Positions 16,713-30,800 of a stretch of 50,999 bases of DNA are shown here, one piece after another. Under the pieces are notes generated by a model, which was given only the letters and a program-made list of their open reading frames with translations, ran no database searches and was not told the DNA's origin. This stretch comes from Inhella sp. (GTDB lineage Bacteria; Pseudomonadota; Gammaproteobacteria; Burkholderiales; Burkholderiaceae_C): NCBI RefSeq assembly GCF_027532025.1, contig NZ_JAPZSY010000033.1:1-50999 (forward strand). Direction: 5' to 3'. Position 1 is the stretch's first letter. Each line of letters opens with the position of its first letter. The position numbers and the translations under genes are program-made.

Positions 16713-17854
16713 GTTGTTTGGCTCCGTGCGCGAGCGACTCGGCCAAGACCCGCGGCCGCAAGATCCATGAGCCACCCGCGTGGGACCGCGATGCTTTCCA
16801 GCGGGACCGCGACCGCATCGTTCACAGTTCGGCGTTTCGGCGCCTCGTTTACAAGACGCAGGTCTTTCTCAACCATGAAGGCGATTTGTTTCGCACCCGG
16901 CTGACGCACAGCTTGGAATTGGCTCAGTTGGCCCGCTCCATGGCGCGCAACCTGGGCTTGAACGAGGACCTCACCGAAGCCATCGCCTTGGCCCATGACC
17001 TGGGCCACACGCCTTTTGGGCACGCCGGGCAAACCGCCCTCAATCGCTGCATGGCCGCGCACGGTGGCTTTGAGCACAACCTGCAAAGCCTCCGAGTCGT
17101 CGATCGTTTGGAGCACCGTTACCCGGGCTTTGTCGGGCTGAACCTGTGCTTTGAGACGCGGGAGGGCATCCTGAAGCACTGCAGCGCGGTGCGGGCCCAG
17201 CAGTTGGAGGCCGAGGAGCCGCAGGGCGTAGCGTCGCGCTTTTTGCGTGGGGGCCAGCCCTCGCTGGAGGCCCAGTTGTGCAATCTGGCCGACGAAATCG
17301 CCTACAGCGCGCATGACGTTGACGATGGCGTGCGTTCGGGGTTGCTGTCGGTTGAGTTGATCCAAACACAGCCTTTGTTGGCGCGCATGTTGGCCGAAGC
17401 CGAGGCCGAGGGGGCCGACCCGCGTTTGACGCCGACGTCGCGCGTCTGGCTCTACACGGCGCTGCGTCGTTTGCTTCGCGAGTGCGCCATGGACCTCGTC
17501 ATTCACACGCTGGAGCGACTGACAGAGCATGCGCCGATCGATGTCGACGCGGTGCGTGCCGGTCCACCCTTGGTCGCTTTCAGTCCGACGATGCGCGCTG
17601 AGTTGACGGCCTTGAAGCGCTTTTTGTTCAAGCACCTCTATCGCACCCCAGCGGTTGAGGCGCAGATGACCAAGGCGCAGCGCGTGGTGGAAGACCTGTT
17701 CCATCACTACCTTCACGAGGGTCTGCCCGAAGGGGCCCGCGAGGCTGAAACGCCCGAACGCGCCGTGGCCGACTACCTGGCCGGCATGACCGATCGATTC
17801 GCCCTGCGCGAGCACGCACGGATCACGGGTCAGCGTTGGTTCGATCCCGACTGA
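16709..17854 (+). CDS. dgt: Deoxyguanosinetriphosphate triphosphohydrolase-like protein (HD domain)
   Basis: HD-superfamily dNTP triphosphohydrolase of 381 residues, expected to release tripolyphosphate from dNTPs and limit nucleotide pools. Metal ligands are visible: His67 in RTRLTHSLE, His96-Asp97 in ALAHDLGHTPFGH, and a later Asp in LADEIAYSAHDVDDG. The N-terminal signature RDRDRIVHSSAFRRLVYKTQV is typical of the Dgt-like clade found next to aroB in proteobacteria. GTG start overlaps the aroB stop (GTGA). It appears to be the last gene of the pilM operon; a short CAGCGC-CTT-GCGCTG hairpin follows but has no T-run. Which nucleotide is the true substrate cannot be told. Confidence 0.92.
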   Translation: MSCLAPCASDSAKTRGRKIHEPPAWDRDAFQRDRDRIVHSSAFRRLVYKTQVFLNHEGDLFRTRLTHSLELAQLARSMARNLGLNEDLTEAIALAHDLGHTPFGHAGQTALNRCMAAHGGFEHNLQSLRVVDRLEHRYPGFVGLNLCFETREGILKHCSAVRAQQLEAEEPQGVASRFLRGGQPSLEAQLCNLADEIAYSAHDVDDGVRSGLLSVELIQTQPLLARMLAEAEAEGADPRLTPTSRVWLYTALRRLLRECAMDLVIHTLERLTEHAPIDVDAVRAGPPLVAFSPTMRAELTALKRFLFKHLYRTPAVEAQMTKAQRVVEDLFHHYLHEGLPEGAREAETPERAVADYLAGMTDRFALREHARITGQRWFDPD

Positions 17855-17864
17855 CCCTTCGGCG

Positions 17865-17896
17865 CAGCGCCTTGCGCTGAAAATGGGGCCAGAGTC
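17865..17896. repeat. Hairpin plus inverted GGGGCCAGAGTC motif left of the transposase-like gene
   Basis: CAGCGC-CTT-GCGCTG hairpin (17865-17879) directly followed by AAAATGGGGCCAGAGTC (17880-17896). The latter is the inverted counterpart of the sequence at 18642-18658 (15 of 17 positions). Hairpins beside a conserved short motif are what REP-associated transposases act on in other bacteria. Confidence 0.6.
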
Positions 17897-17923
17897 GCCG
17901 GCAGGGCCGGTGAAGGAGTCAGC

Positions 17924-18643
17924 GTGGCCCGTCAACCCCGTCTGGTGCTGCCCGGCGAAATGCATCACGTCTTGCAGCGTGGGCACAACCGCCAACCCAT
18001 CTTCATGGACGACGCCGACCGTCGTCTCTACTTGGACCAACTGCGGGAGGCCACGCGCTTGCATGGCGTGCAGGTTCACGCCTACGTGCTCATGCCCAAC
18101 CATGTGCATCTGCTGGCCACGCCTGCGGAACCGCAAAGCCTTGCGCGGGCCATGCAGACCCTGGGGCGACGTTACGTGGGGCCCTTCAACCAGCGCCACC
18201 AGCGCAGTGGCACGCTGTGGGAAGGGCGCTTTCGCACCGCCTTGGTGGAGACGCCAAGGCACTTTCTGGAAGCCCTGGTCTACGTCGAGCAGCACCCCGT
18301 GCGGGCTGGCTTGACCGAGCGCGCCTCCGACCATCCCTGGAGCAGTGCGCGCCACCATTTGGGCTTCCATCGGGATCCCCTCATCGCGGAGCACCGGGAC
18401 TATTGGCTGTTGGGCAACACCCCGTTCGAGCGCGAGGCGCAGGTTCGGCGTGCGTTGGATCAGCCCCAGGCCGACGATTGGCTCGAGCGAATGGGGCGGC
18501 ATGCCCACACCGGTTGGCCGTTGATGAGTCCAGAGGCCATGCACGCCTTGGCGCATGCGCAAGGGCGGGTGCTGGCGCCGCGGCCGCGAGGGCGGCCTGC
18601 GGTCGTTCCGGTCCAGCGGTCCAATGCAAGCCCCGATCCATGA
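17924..18643 (+). CDS. REP-associated tyrosine transposase (Y1/IS200-like, RAYT)
   Basis: Single-strand DNA transposase relative of 239 residues. The N-terminal phrase PGEMHHVLQRGHNRQPIF is the classical start of TnpA_REP proteins, the metal-binding HUH motif is His60-Val-His62 in LMPNHVHLL, and the candidate catalytic Tyr is Tyr120 in ALVYVEQHPVRAG. These enzymes cut and rejoin REP hairpins rather than moving as classic insertion sequences. The start is GTG 17924, 5 bases after GGAG. The gene is flanked by inverted copies of a GACTCTG-CCCC motif, one on the left and two on the right. The C-terminal half, with a Pro/Arg-rich end, is variable in the family. All catalytic residues appear intact. 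Confidence 0.88.
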   Translation: MARQPRLVLPGEMHHVLQRGHNRQPIFMDDADRRLYLDQLREATRLHGVQVHAYVLMPNHVHLLATPAEPQSLARAMQTLGRRYVGPFNQRHQRSGTLWEGRFRTALVETPRHFLEALVYVEQHPVRAGLTERASDHPWSSARHHLGFHRDPLIAEHRDYWLLGNTPFEREAQVRRALDQPQADDWLERMGRHAHTGWPLMSPEAMHALAHAQGRVLAPRPRGRPAVVPVQRSNASPDP

Positions 18644-18658
18644 CTCTGTCCCCAATTT
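18642..18658. repeat. GACTCTGTCCCCAATTT motif, right side copy 1
   Basis: Begins inside the stop codon of the transposase-like gene. It is the inverted match of 17880-17896 and a direct near-copy of 18692-18707. Confidence 0.65.
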
Positions 18659-18691
18659 GTTAGCATCGACCTTGGTGTCCAAGCTCTAATT

Positions 18692-18707
18692 GACTCTGAC
18701 CCCAATT
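18692..18707. repeat. GACTCTGACCCCAATT motif, right side copy 2
   Basis: Direct repeat of the motif at 18642, exactly 50 bases further on (15 of 16 positions shared). The rest of the 184-base gap before gltB shows no other clear element; the gltB leader ends with GGAG 9 bases before the ATG. Confidence 0.65.
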
Positions 18708-18827
18708 GGTTTCCAGTCGGGTACAGCGGGAACGCTTGTAGGCTTCGGGCCCATCTGACGGCTGGGGTTTGAACGGTGGGCGCTCGCGCGACCGGAAGCC
18801 TCCAGCGGTTGCCGAAGGAGCCCCACC

Positions 18828-23609
<4,782 letters not shown>

Positions 23610-23639
23610 TCAAGCAAGCAAGCGAGCGAGAGATCCATC

Positions 23640-25127
23640 ATGGGAAAAGTCACCGGCTTCATGGAATACGAGCGGCTGGAAGAGGGCTACGAGCCCGTGC
23701 CCAAGCGCCTCAAGACCTGGAAAGAGTTCGTCATCGGCCTGAGCGCTGAAGAGAGCCAAAAGCAGGCGGCGCGCTGCATGGACTGCGGCACGCCCTTCTG
23801 CAACAACGGCTGCCCGGTCAACAACGTCATCCCCGACTTCAACGACCTCGTCTACCGGCAGGACTGGCAGCAAGCCATCGCCGTGCTGCACAGCACCAAC
23901 AACTTTCCCGAGTTCACCGGACGCGTGTGCCCCGCGCCTTGTGAGGCCGCCTGCACGCTCAACGTCAACGACGACGCCGTGGGCATCAAGTCCATCGAGC
24001 ACGCCATCATCGACCGCGCTTGGCGCGAGGGTTGGGTTCAGCCGCAGCCCGCCGCCCTGAAGACGGGCAAGAAGGTCGCGGTCGTTGGCTCCGGCCCCGC
24101 GGGTTTGGCCGCGGCGCAGCAACTGGCCCGGGTCGGCCATGCGGTGACGGTGTTCGAAAAGAACAGCCGCATTGGCGGTCTGCTGCGCTATGGCATTCCC
24201 GACTTCAAGATGGAGAAGTCGCACATCGACCGCCGCGTCGAGCAGATGCAGGCCGAAGGCGTCGAGTTCCGCGTCAACACCCTGGTGGGCGAGCTGCCCA
24301 AGGACGGTGCGGCCGCCAAGGTCACCAACGACGCGACCACCGTCGTCACGCCAGCCCAACTGCAGGCCGAGTTCGATGCCGTGCTGCTCACCGGCGGCGC
24401 CGAAACCCCGCGCGACCTGCCCGTGCCTGGCCGGGAGCTTGACGGCGTGCACTTCGCCATGGAGTTCCTGCCCCAGCAAAACAAGGTCGTGGCGGGCGAC
24501 AAGCTCAAGGACCAGTTGCGCGCCGACGGCAAGCACGTCGTCGTCATCGGTGGGGGCGACACCGGCAGCGACTGCGTGGGCACCAGCAACCGCCACGGGG
24601 CCGCCAGCGTCACGCAGTTCGAACTGATGCCCCAGCCTCCCGAGGTCGAGAACCGCCCCATGACCTGGCCTTACTGGCCGGTCAAACTGCGCACTAGCTC
24701 CAGCCACGAGGAGGGCTGTGAGCGACAGTTCGCCATCGCCACCAAGTCCTTCAACCCCGGCACCGGCAAAGACAAAGGCCGCATCAAGAGCCTGACCACC
24801 GTCAAGCTCGAATGGCAAGGCGGCAAATTCACCGAGGTGCCGGGCAGCGAACAAGAATGGAAAGCCGACCTGGTGCTGCTGGCCATGGGCTTCACCGCCC
24901 CCATCGCCACCGTGCTCGACGCCTTCGGCGTGCAACGGGACGCCCGCGGCAACGCCAAGGCCAGCACCGATTTCACCGGCGGCTATGCCACCAACGTGCC
25001 CAAGGTGTTCGCCGCTGGCGACATGCGCCGTGGCCAGTCGCTGGTGGTGTGGGCCATTCGCGAAGGCCGCCAAGCGGCCCGGGCGGTGGACGAGTTCCTG
25101 ATGGGAGCGAGCGAGCTGCCGCGCTGA
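23640..25127 (+). CDS. gltD: Glutamate synthase (NADPH), small subunit
   Basis: Electron-input subunit of 495 residues. It passes electrons from NADPH via FAD and two 4Fe-4S clusters to the large subunit. The N-terminal cluster-binding part has [17 protein letters not shown] and [12 protein letters not shown]. The FAD-binding GxGxxG is [14 protein letters not shown], the NADPH site is [14 protein letters not shown], and the C-terminal FAD contact is [19 protein letters not shown]. The 30-base gltB-gltD gap is made of AAGC/GAGC tetranucleotide units (23610-23631), leaving no classic Shine-Dalgarno; GAGAG is the nearest. Confidence 0.97.
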   Translation: MGKVTGFMEYERLEEGYEPVPKRLKTWKEFVIGLSAEESQKQAARCMDCGTPFCNNGCPVNNVIPDFNDLVYRQDWQQAIAVLHSTNNFPEFTGRVCPAPCEAACTLNVNDDAVGIKSIEHAIIDRAWREGWVQPQPAALKTGKKVAVVGSGPAGLAAAQQLARVGHAVTVFEKNSRIGGLLRYGIPDFKMEKSHIDRRVEQMQAEGVEFRVNTLVGELPKDGAAAKVTNDATTVVTPAQLQAEFDAVLLTGGAETPRDLPVPGRELDGVHFAMEFLPQQNKVVAGDKLKDQLRADGKHVVVIGGGDTGSDCVGTSNRHGAASVTQFELMPQPPEVENRPMTWPYWPVKLRTSSSHEEGCERQFAIATKSFNPGTGKDKGRIKSLTTVKLEWQGGKFTEVPGSEQEWKADLVLLAMGFTAPIATVLDAFGVQRDARGNAKASTDFTGGYATNVPKVFAAGDMRRGQSLVVWAIREGRQAARAVDEFLMGASELPR

Positions 25128-25170
25128 GTCCTGGATTCGCCCGGCCTCGACGCGAAGCGCGGTTGGGATC

Positions 25171-25206
25171 GCAGCACCGGGCTGGGCCCAGCCCGCTCGG
25201 TGCTCA
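25171..25206. terminator. Palindromic hairpin between convergent gltD and DUF1513 genes
   Basis: An 18-base perfect palindrome CGGGCTGGGCCCAGCCCG (25178-25195) with flanking AGCACC/GGTGCT that can extend the stem past a small bulge. It lies between two stop codons that face each other. It could stop transcription from both sides, but there is no T-run on either strand. Confidence 0.4.
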
Positions 25207-26352
25207 CTGCCGACGCTGGCGCCTCAGCGCGCTGGCGGCACGGGTCCAATTGATGAGGTGCGAGCCCGACAGGAAGGTCTGGTCCATGACCGGAGCGCCT
25301 TCCGGGTCCAGGGTGGCGGCATCCAGCGCCAGCACTTGGGTGCGCAGACCCCGCGAGACGAACATGCGATCGCCGCCCTGCGACAGGGTCACACCGCGCG
25401 GTCGCTCCATCGGCAGCATTCGCTTGAAACTGCGGTCCGTCGCGCTCCAGAACGTGACCATGCCGCCAACCGGGTGGGTGACCACCACCGTGTCGGACGG
25501 CTCGTGGATGTCCACGCTCAAGGCCTCGCCCGCCATGCGCCCGGTGATTTCGACCGGTTCGGTGACGAGCTGCAAGGCGTCGTCCACGCCCGGGCGCAGG
25601 CTCAAGCCACCCAGCGCCTGCTCACCCAGCCCGGCCCGCGGCGCCGAGACCACCGCCAGGGTGCCCGATGCGGTGATGGCCAAATGGCCCGCGTTGTGCC
25701 GATCGCCCTGAATCTCCTGGCGGTGCAAAAGTTTGCGCGTCTCGACGTCCACCCAAGTGATGCAAGGTTGGTCGGCGCCCGCCTTGCCGCCGCCGTTGGT
25801 GATGACCAGAACCCGCCCCTCCTCCACCCAATGGCAATCGTGGGGGTTCAGGCCAAAGGTTGGGAAATCGCCCAGCGGCCGGAAACTGTGTGCATCCCGA
25901 ACGCCGATGCGGCCTTCGCCAGTTTGGGTGATCGTCTCGGTGGAGAAGAGCCATGCGCCGTCGGCGGAGAACACGCCATGCCCGTAAAACCAGCGCCCTG
26001 GCACCGGCGGGATGAATCGACGCAATTCACCGCTCGGCAGATGGAATTCCGCACAGCCCGGCCCGATCTTTTCGAACGCCACCACCTGATGGGGCTGGTC
26101 AGGCCGGATGGCGATGGCGTGAGGCAGGAAATTGACCGCCGTGAGCGACAACTTGCGCCCCGGCCAGTCCAGCGCCCCCAGCACATAGCGCAAGGTCTTG
26201 CCGTCCCCGGGGTCCACAAAGGCGCCACCTCCCACGAGCAAATCGCCCTGCATCGACCAGGACGCTGCATCCAAAGGCGGGTGCCCAGCAAGCTGCAGCG
26301 CGCGCCGCGCGGCTTGGGGAGCCCCCTGCATGCTGACCCGGGCCGTCTTCAT
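25204..26352 (-). CDS. DUF1513 family beta-propeller protein
   Basis: A 382-residue protein whose blocks match the DUF1513 family: [47 protein letters not shown] and VITNGGG, with repeating strands that suggest a seven-bladed propeller. In many bacteria DUF1513 proteins are periplasmic with a Tat signal and lie beside iron-uptake (EfeO/EfeB-like) genes. Here no signal peptide is seen at the annotated start and no iron genes are near. The start ATG overlaps the stop of the upstream FkbM-type methyltransferase (ATGA), so the two are made together. Function is unknown; ligand binding by the propeller is only an inference. Confidence 0.72.
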   Translation of the reverse strand: MKTARVSMQGAPQAARRALQLAGHPPLDAASWSMQGDLLVGGGAFVDPGDGKTLRYVLGALDWPGRKLSLTAVNFLPHAIAIRPDQPHQVVAFEKIGPGCAEFHLPSGELRRFIPPVPGRWFYGHGVFSADGAWLFSTETITQTGEGRIGVRDAHSFRPLGDFPTFGLNPHDCHWVEEGRVLVITNGGGKAGADQPCITWVDVETRKLLHRQEIQGDRHNAGHLAITASGTLAVVSAPRAGLGEQALGGLSLRPGVDDALQLVTEPVEITGRMAGEALSVDIHEPSDTVVVTHPVGGMVTFWSATDRSFKRMLPMERPRGVTLSQGGDRMFVSRGLRTQVLALDAATLDPEGAPVMDQTFLSGSHLINWTRAASALRRQRRQ

Positions 26353-27053
26353 CGCGTGGGGGGGTGTCGCAAGGCGAGCACATGCAGGGTCCGGATGGGC
26401 TGACCATGGGGCCGCATGCCGCTCGGCGGCACCTGGGACCAGTCCAGCGTGGCAGGGATTTCATGGCTGCGCCAAGCCCCCGGGCGTTGGGGGTCCTGGG
26501 TGGCGGCAAACACGCGGTAACCGTGAGCCATGAGCAGCCCCAAAACGCCTTGGAGCGACCGGTCCGGGCGCTGGTGCAGTTCGATGGCCCAGGCGCTCAC
26601 CCGGGGCAGGCGCGGCAGCGCCTCCTCCAACACCTCATGCTCGTGCCCCTCGATGTCCAGTTTCACCACCGTGACATCGGGAACCAGGGTCGCCAAGGTC
26701 TCGGCGCGCGCGGTACGCGCCCCGTGGGGGTGGACCACGCTGTTCCAGCCCGACTTGGGGGTGACCCCCGCGTGCAGCTTCACCTCGCCGGCACGGTTCG
26801 AGACCGCACAAGGCTCCACGCGCCACAGGCCGGCCGCTTCGGCGGGAATCCGCGCACCGAGCAAAGCGATGTTTTCCGCCAAGGGCTCGATCGAGACGAC
26901 CTGGCTGCTGCCCCCGCCTTCCCGCCAGAAGAATGCCGACAACCGGCCCTCGTTGGCCCCCACGTCCGCAATCACCTGCTGGCGCAAGGGCAGGTTGGTG
27001 GCGTACCACTCTTCCTGCGGGGACCGTGATTCGGGGGTGGGTGGGGTTGGCAT
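26349..27053 (-). CDS. FkbM family methyltransferase
   Basis: A 234-residue Rossmann-fold S-adenosylmethionine methyltransferase of the FkbM class. Motif I is ADVGANEGRLS (Asp30), the acidic residue after strand 2 is in VSIEPLAEN, and the family hallmark VVKLDIEGHEHEVLEEAL lies in the centre; the late block WAIELHQRPDRS fits too. FkbM enzymes methylate sugars or small-molecule hydroxyls, often in polysaccharide or antibiotic pathways; the substrate here is unknown. No glycosyltransferase genes are nearby. It starts a two-gene unit with the DUF1513 gene and has its own candidate promoter. Confidence 0.85.
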   Translation of the reverse strand: MPTPPTPESRSPQEEWYATNLPLRQQVIADVGANEGRLSAFFWREGGGSSQVVSIEPLAENIALLGARIPAEAAGLWRVEPCAVSNRAGEVKLHAGVTPKSGWNSVVHPHGARTARAETLATLVPDVTVVKLDIEGHEHEVLEEALPRLPRVSAWAIELHQRPDRSLQGVLGLLMAHGYRVFAATQDPQRPGAWRSHEIPATLDWSQVPPSGMRPHGQPIRTLHVLALRHPPTR

Positions 27054-27089
27054 TCGGCCCAGGCCCGGCGGGCCATCGACGATCGGTTC

Positions 27090-27117
27090 AGTGTATCGGC
27101 AGCGTTGTGGCTCCCAA
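27090..27117 (-). promoter_or_regulatory. Candidate sigma-70 promoter for the FkbM-DUF1513 pair
   Basis: On the minus strand TTGGGA (27112-27117) and TACACT (27090-27095) are separated by 16 bases, 36 bases upstream of the FkbM start. The gap to the previous gene is 117 bases, enough for an independent unit. Confidence 0.4.
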
Positions 27118-27170
27118 GGTCCTTGGGGGCGCCTGGGCCACGGGCGGTCGGCATCGCGGCCGGGGCCGGT

Positions 27171-27860
27171 TCAACCGGATCGGCCCTCCAGCGCCCAGCG
27201 TTGGCAGCGCTGAAGCTGGGACATCCTCAAGTCCATCTGGGGCGTCACTTCCGCGCGGGTCTCGACAAGGTCGAAGCGCACGCGAACGCAAAGCAGGCTT
27301 CGGGGGCCCGAGGGCTCGAAGGACGTTTGGCTGAGCGCCTGCTGCACGGCGTCGGCGTACTCCGTGGGACTGCCCGGGTTGCCGCGGACCGACACGGACT
27401 GGGCCACCCCGTCGGCGTCCACCTCCACCAGAGCCGCCACCCGGACCTCTTGAACCCCTTGAACGAAGACGTCGGGCAAGACGATGTTGGGCAAGCCCCC
27501 GGGCAGAAAGCGGGCCTGGCCCGGGGGCTCTTGGGGGGGCGTGGGCTCGCTCGAGGGCATGGTGCCGTCGATGGGGCCGTCGATGGGGCCGCTGGGTTGG
27601 TCCGATGGGCCCGCCGGATGGGGTTGAGCGATCGACACCCGAACGAGCGTCGCCCGCTGGGTCACGGGGGCCTTCGGGGCCAGTGTGGGCCGAGTGAGGT
27701 CCAGACCGCCCCCGGCCGTGAGCCACGCCACCCCGGTCGCGTGCAGCAGGGCGGAAGCGCTCCAAGCCAGCCAACGGCTGGCGGGGCTTCCCCACGAAAA
27801 ACGCCCGGCTGGGGCGGCCGGGCGTTGGCGTGGAGCGTGGCAAGCGGCGTCAGTTGCCAC
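27171..27860 (-). CDS. TonB-like C-terminal domain protein downstream of pilY1
   Basis: Up to 229 residues: one hydrophobic helix (WLAWSASALLHATGVAWLTA), a Pro/Ser-rich spacer, then a TonB C-terminal-like fold with QEVRVAALVEVDADGVAQSV, YADAVQQALSQTSFEPSG and CVRVRFDLV. Such proteins span the periplasm from the inner membrane; true energy transducers work with ExbB/ExbD, which are not seen here. The start is uncertain. GTG at 27860 overlaps the pilY1 stop codon region, but it lies upstream of a strong terminator at 27796-27826 that would then be inside the coding region. A start after the terminator leaves only weak codons (GTG in TGVAWL, or CTG). Confidence 0.55.
   Translation of the reverse strand: MATDAACHAPRQRPAAPAGRFSWGSPASRWLAWSASALLHATGVAWLTAGGGLDLTRPTLAPKAPVTQRATLVRVSIAQPHPAGPSDQPSGPIDGPIDGTMPSSEPTPPQEPPGQARFLPGGLPNIVLPDVFVQGVQEVRVAALVEVDADGVAQSVSVRGNPGSPTEYADAVQQALSQTSFEPSGPRSLLCVRVRFDLVETRAEVTPQMDLRMSQLQRCQRWALEGRSG
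27796..27826 (-). terminator. Rho-independent terminator after pilY1
   Basis: On the minus strand AACGCCCGGC pairs perfectly with GCCGGGCGTT (10 bp, 7-base loop) and is followed by TTTTT. It lies 24 bases past the pilY1 stop codon and would end the minor pilin operon. Confidence 0.85.
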
Positions 27861-30800
27861 CCAAGTCCCGCCAAGAGTGGCGTCGTGTGCCGCCCGCGGA
27901 CACGTCCACGGGCAAGGCCCCGGAGGATGGCATGCGCGGGCTGTTGGACACCGTGGTGTAGCGGCGTACCGCGCCGTTGGGCAGCATGCCCACCGTGGAA
28001 CGCGAGCCCAGCCCATTGAGCGGCACGCTCGCCACGCCTTGTGCCGTCACCACCGACGCACCGGTCCGGTAGTCCAGGAAGTTCACCCACCCCTGACCCT
28101 GCTCACAGACGTTGCCGGCCACCAGGATGTTGCTGGTCACGACCAGGGTGCCCAGCGCCAGGACCGGCTCTGTGGTCACCCGTTCGCTCGAGACCGGCAA
28201 ATCGACGTACCAGCCACCATTCGTGGCGAGGTTAACGGGCAGCGGACTGGGCACCGACCGCACCGCAGTGGCTGCCGTGCAGGCTGCAACGCCGGTGGGA
28301 CAGGTTCCGTCAACGAGCGTTTGGCGCACGAAGGCGCTGGGCGCGCTGCGGGGTTGGTCAAACGATTGATCGGTGAGGCGATCCTTGATGGCATAGATCG
28401 ACTGCTGGCTGGTGTCCGAGAAATCGGACGTTCCCAGGTAGCGCCCGGTCCCCACGTAGACCATTGCATAGCTGCCCGCTTGCCCCAGTTCAGGGCGAGA
28501 GGTCACCGGTTGCGTATTGCCGCTGCCATCTTTCAAGGTGATCAGGCGCAGGGCCTCGAAGCCGGCAGGCGCGACGTTGTTGTTGACGTCGAAGCGCCAC
28601 ACGTTGCCCAGGTTGTCGCCGCCATACAGGCGCAGCATGGTGGCGTTGGTCTCGCCGTCGTCGTACCACGCCCGGATGTGTCCCAGGCCCGAAGGTGTGG
28701 ACGTGCTGCCTTGCCCCGTGGGAATGATGCCGCTGCCATTGACGCTGGTGACCAAGGTGCCGCTGGACAGGTTCACCACGTAGATGTAGCCCTTGCCGTC
28801 GGCGCTGCTGTAGTAGGCCTCGCCGTTGGGGATGTTGTTCAGGCCAGAAGGCAGCACAACCACCCACTCACCCGAGGCGAGCTTGCCGATCTCCGCCCGG
28901 CCCACGGTCAGGCCCATGTTGGGGTGCGTGAACTCCCACAAGGCCTTGGGGTTGTCGGGGTCGGTGATGTCCAAGGCGAAGTAAGAGCGGCCGCCCAGCC
29001 CCAAACTGCCCACCAACACGGTGCGCCATTCGCCCCCGATGAAGGCGTCTTGCACCGTCGGGCTGCCGTCCACGAAGTACTCGTGCTTGTTGGCGTAGTC
29101 CTTGTCGGCCAGCTTGTACAAGCGGGGCAGCACCGCAGTGGGCACGAAGGCCCAAACCTCGTTGCCCGTGGTCGCGTCGAAGGCGTGGAGCATGCCGCTG
29201 TTGGAGGCCACGTACACCATCTTGCGCCGCGTCGCCGCCGAACTGGCGAAAGCGCCGTACCCGGAATCCGAGAAGGCCAGCGACGGTTTGCCCACGTACA
29301 CCGCCTCCGAGTTGACGATGTCTCCCAGCAGCGACTCCCGCAAGCGCCAGGGCTTGGCAACATCAACGAACTCACCTTCCAGGGTGCGCTCTCCGGCCAA
29401 GTACCGAACCAGCGGCTCGCCCGCGCTGGCCGTTTGGGTGGCGCTGCTCAAGCAACTCACACCCACGAGGCAGTACTGCGACAACGAACGGCCGGTGGCC
29501 GTGATGTTGGCCATTTCGAAGTGCGCCTTCTCAGCGGACGACATGGTGGACCAAGCGAAGTCCTTGAGCTTGGTCGTGGCGGTACCGCTGAACATCAGCA
29601 CGCGCCGGATGGTGTTGCTGTTCAGCAAAGACCCTGCCGACCAATCTTGACCCGTTAACACATCGCCGGTCACCGTGTTGATGCGCCGACCTTCCAACTC
29701 CCCCGTCCATGATTTCGTTTCGAATGACGAAACGAAGATTTGGTTGTCACCCGCCGTGATGTTGGGGTTGCTGGTGGTGGCCGCCGCCGTCGAGCGCTCC
29801 ACGCTGTCGATGGCCTCCAGCGTGTTGCGAATGCCCGTGAACAAGGCATTGGGGTTGCTCGCGCTGAAGTAGGTGCCCCCGCCGTTCACCGCCGCGTGCC
29901 ACAGATCGTCGACATTGGCCTCGGTGCTGGGGGGCGCCGGCCAAGTGCAGGTGCCCGAGGTCTGCCAGCTGCATTGCCCCGTGGTCGCATTGGGGGTGAG
30001 GCCGTCCCTCACGGCAATGAAGTCAGGCGCTGAGTTTTCGTAGTCGGGCAGGTACTGCATCCGCCCAGCGACGCCAAACCCCAAGGTGAAGGTGGTCATG
30101 TTTTGGATCGAGCCTGTACTGCCGCACACGTCCACCGCCAGCGCGCCCGAGCACCACGGCGCTGTCGTCCTGAGGTCGGTCAGGCGGTAGTAGGCGGCCA
30201 CGTCGGCCAGCGTGCCCGACACGGGAACGCGGTCTCTCATGGCGCCGGTCAGGTTGCCGTCTTGATCGCCGAGCACCGCGTTGTTCACGTCCCTGGCCGA
30301 GCCGAAATCTCCGTAAATCCCGTCGGTGGACAAGATCGTGTAATTGCGCTGGCAGGAATACTGCATCGGGTCGGTCACGGCCACGCCGTCGATGCTCGAT
30401 CCGTTGAAGCGTCCGGCGTAGAAGCGGCCCGCGCGGGTCAGGCTGGTGATCAACGCCGTGCCACCCGAGGGATTGGCCTTGGTCAGCCGGTCGAACCAAT
30501 TGGTTTTGTGTGTGCCCGTGAACGTCCCCAAGTTGAGAAACTGGGGGGTGGCCGCGGCATAGTTCAAGGTGTCGAAGCCCAAACGCCGGTTGGCGCCCAC
30601 TTCCACGAAAGCGCGCGTGACCGAGGTCTTCATCGCCTGCATGCGGGTTCGGTAGTAAGCCCACCAGTTGGCGAAGTTGGTCATCTCCTCGGTGTACGTG
30701 CAGTGCGTGGTTGCGGCGCAATCGGACCGCCCGTCGGTACGGGGGTAGGTGGTGCGGCTGGGCACGATGTCCACGCGCTCGAACTGGCCGCTGAAGGCCG

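Noticed and set aside
16616-18682. Open frame of 688 codons on the minus strand across aroB end, dgt and the transposase-like gene
   Set aside because: Antisense to three well supported genes; composition is that of a mirror frame.
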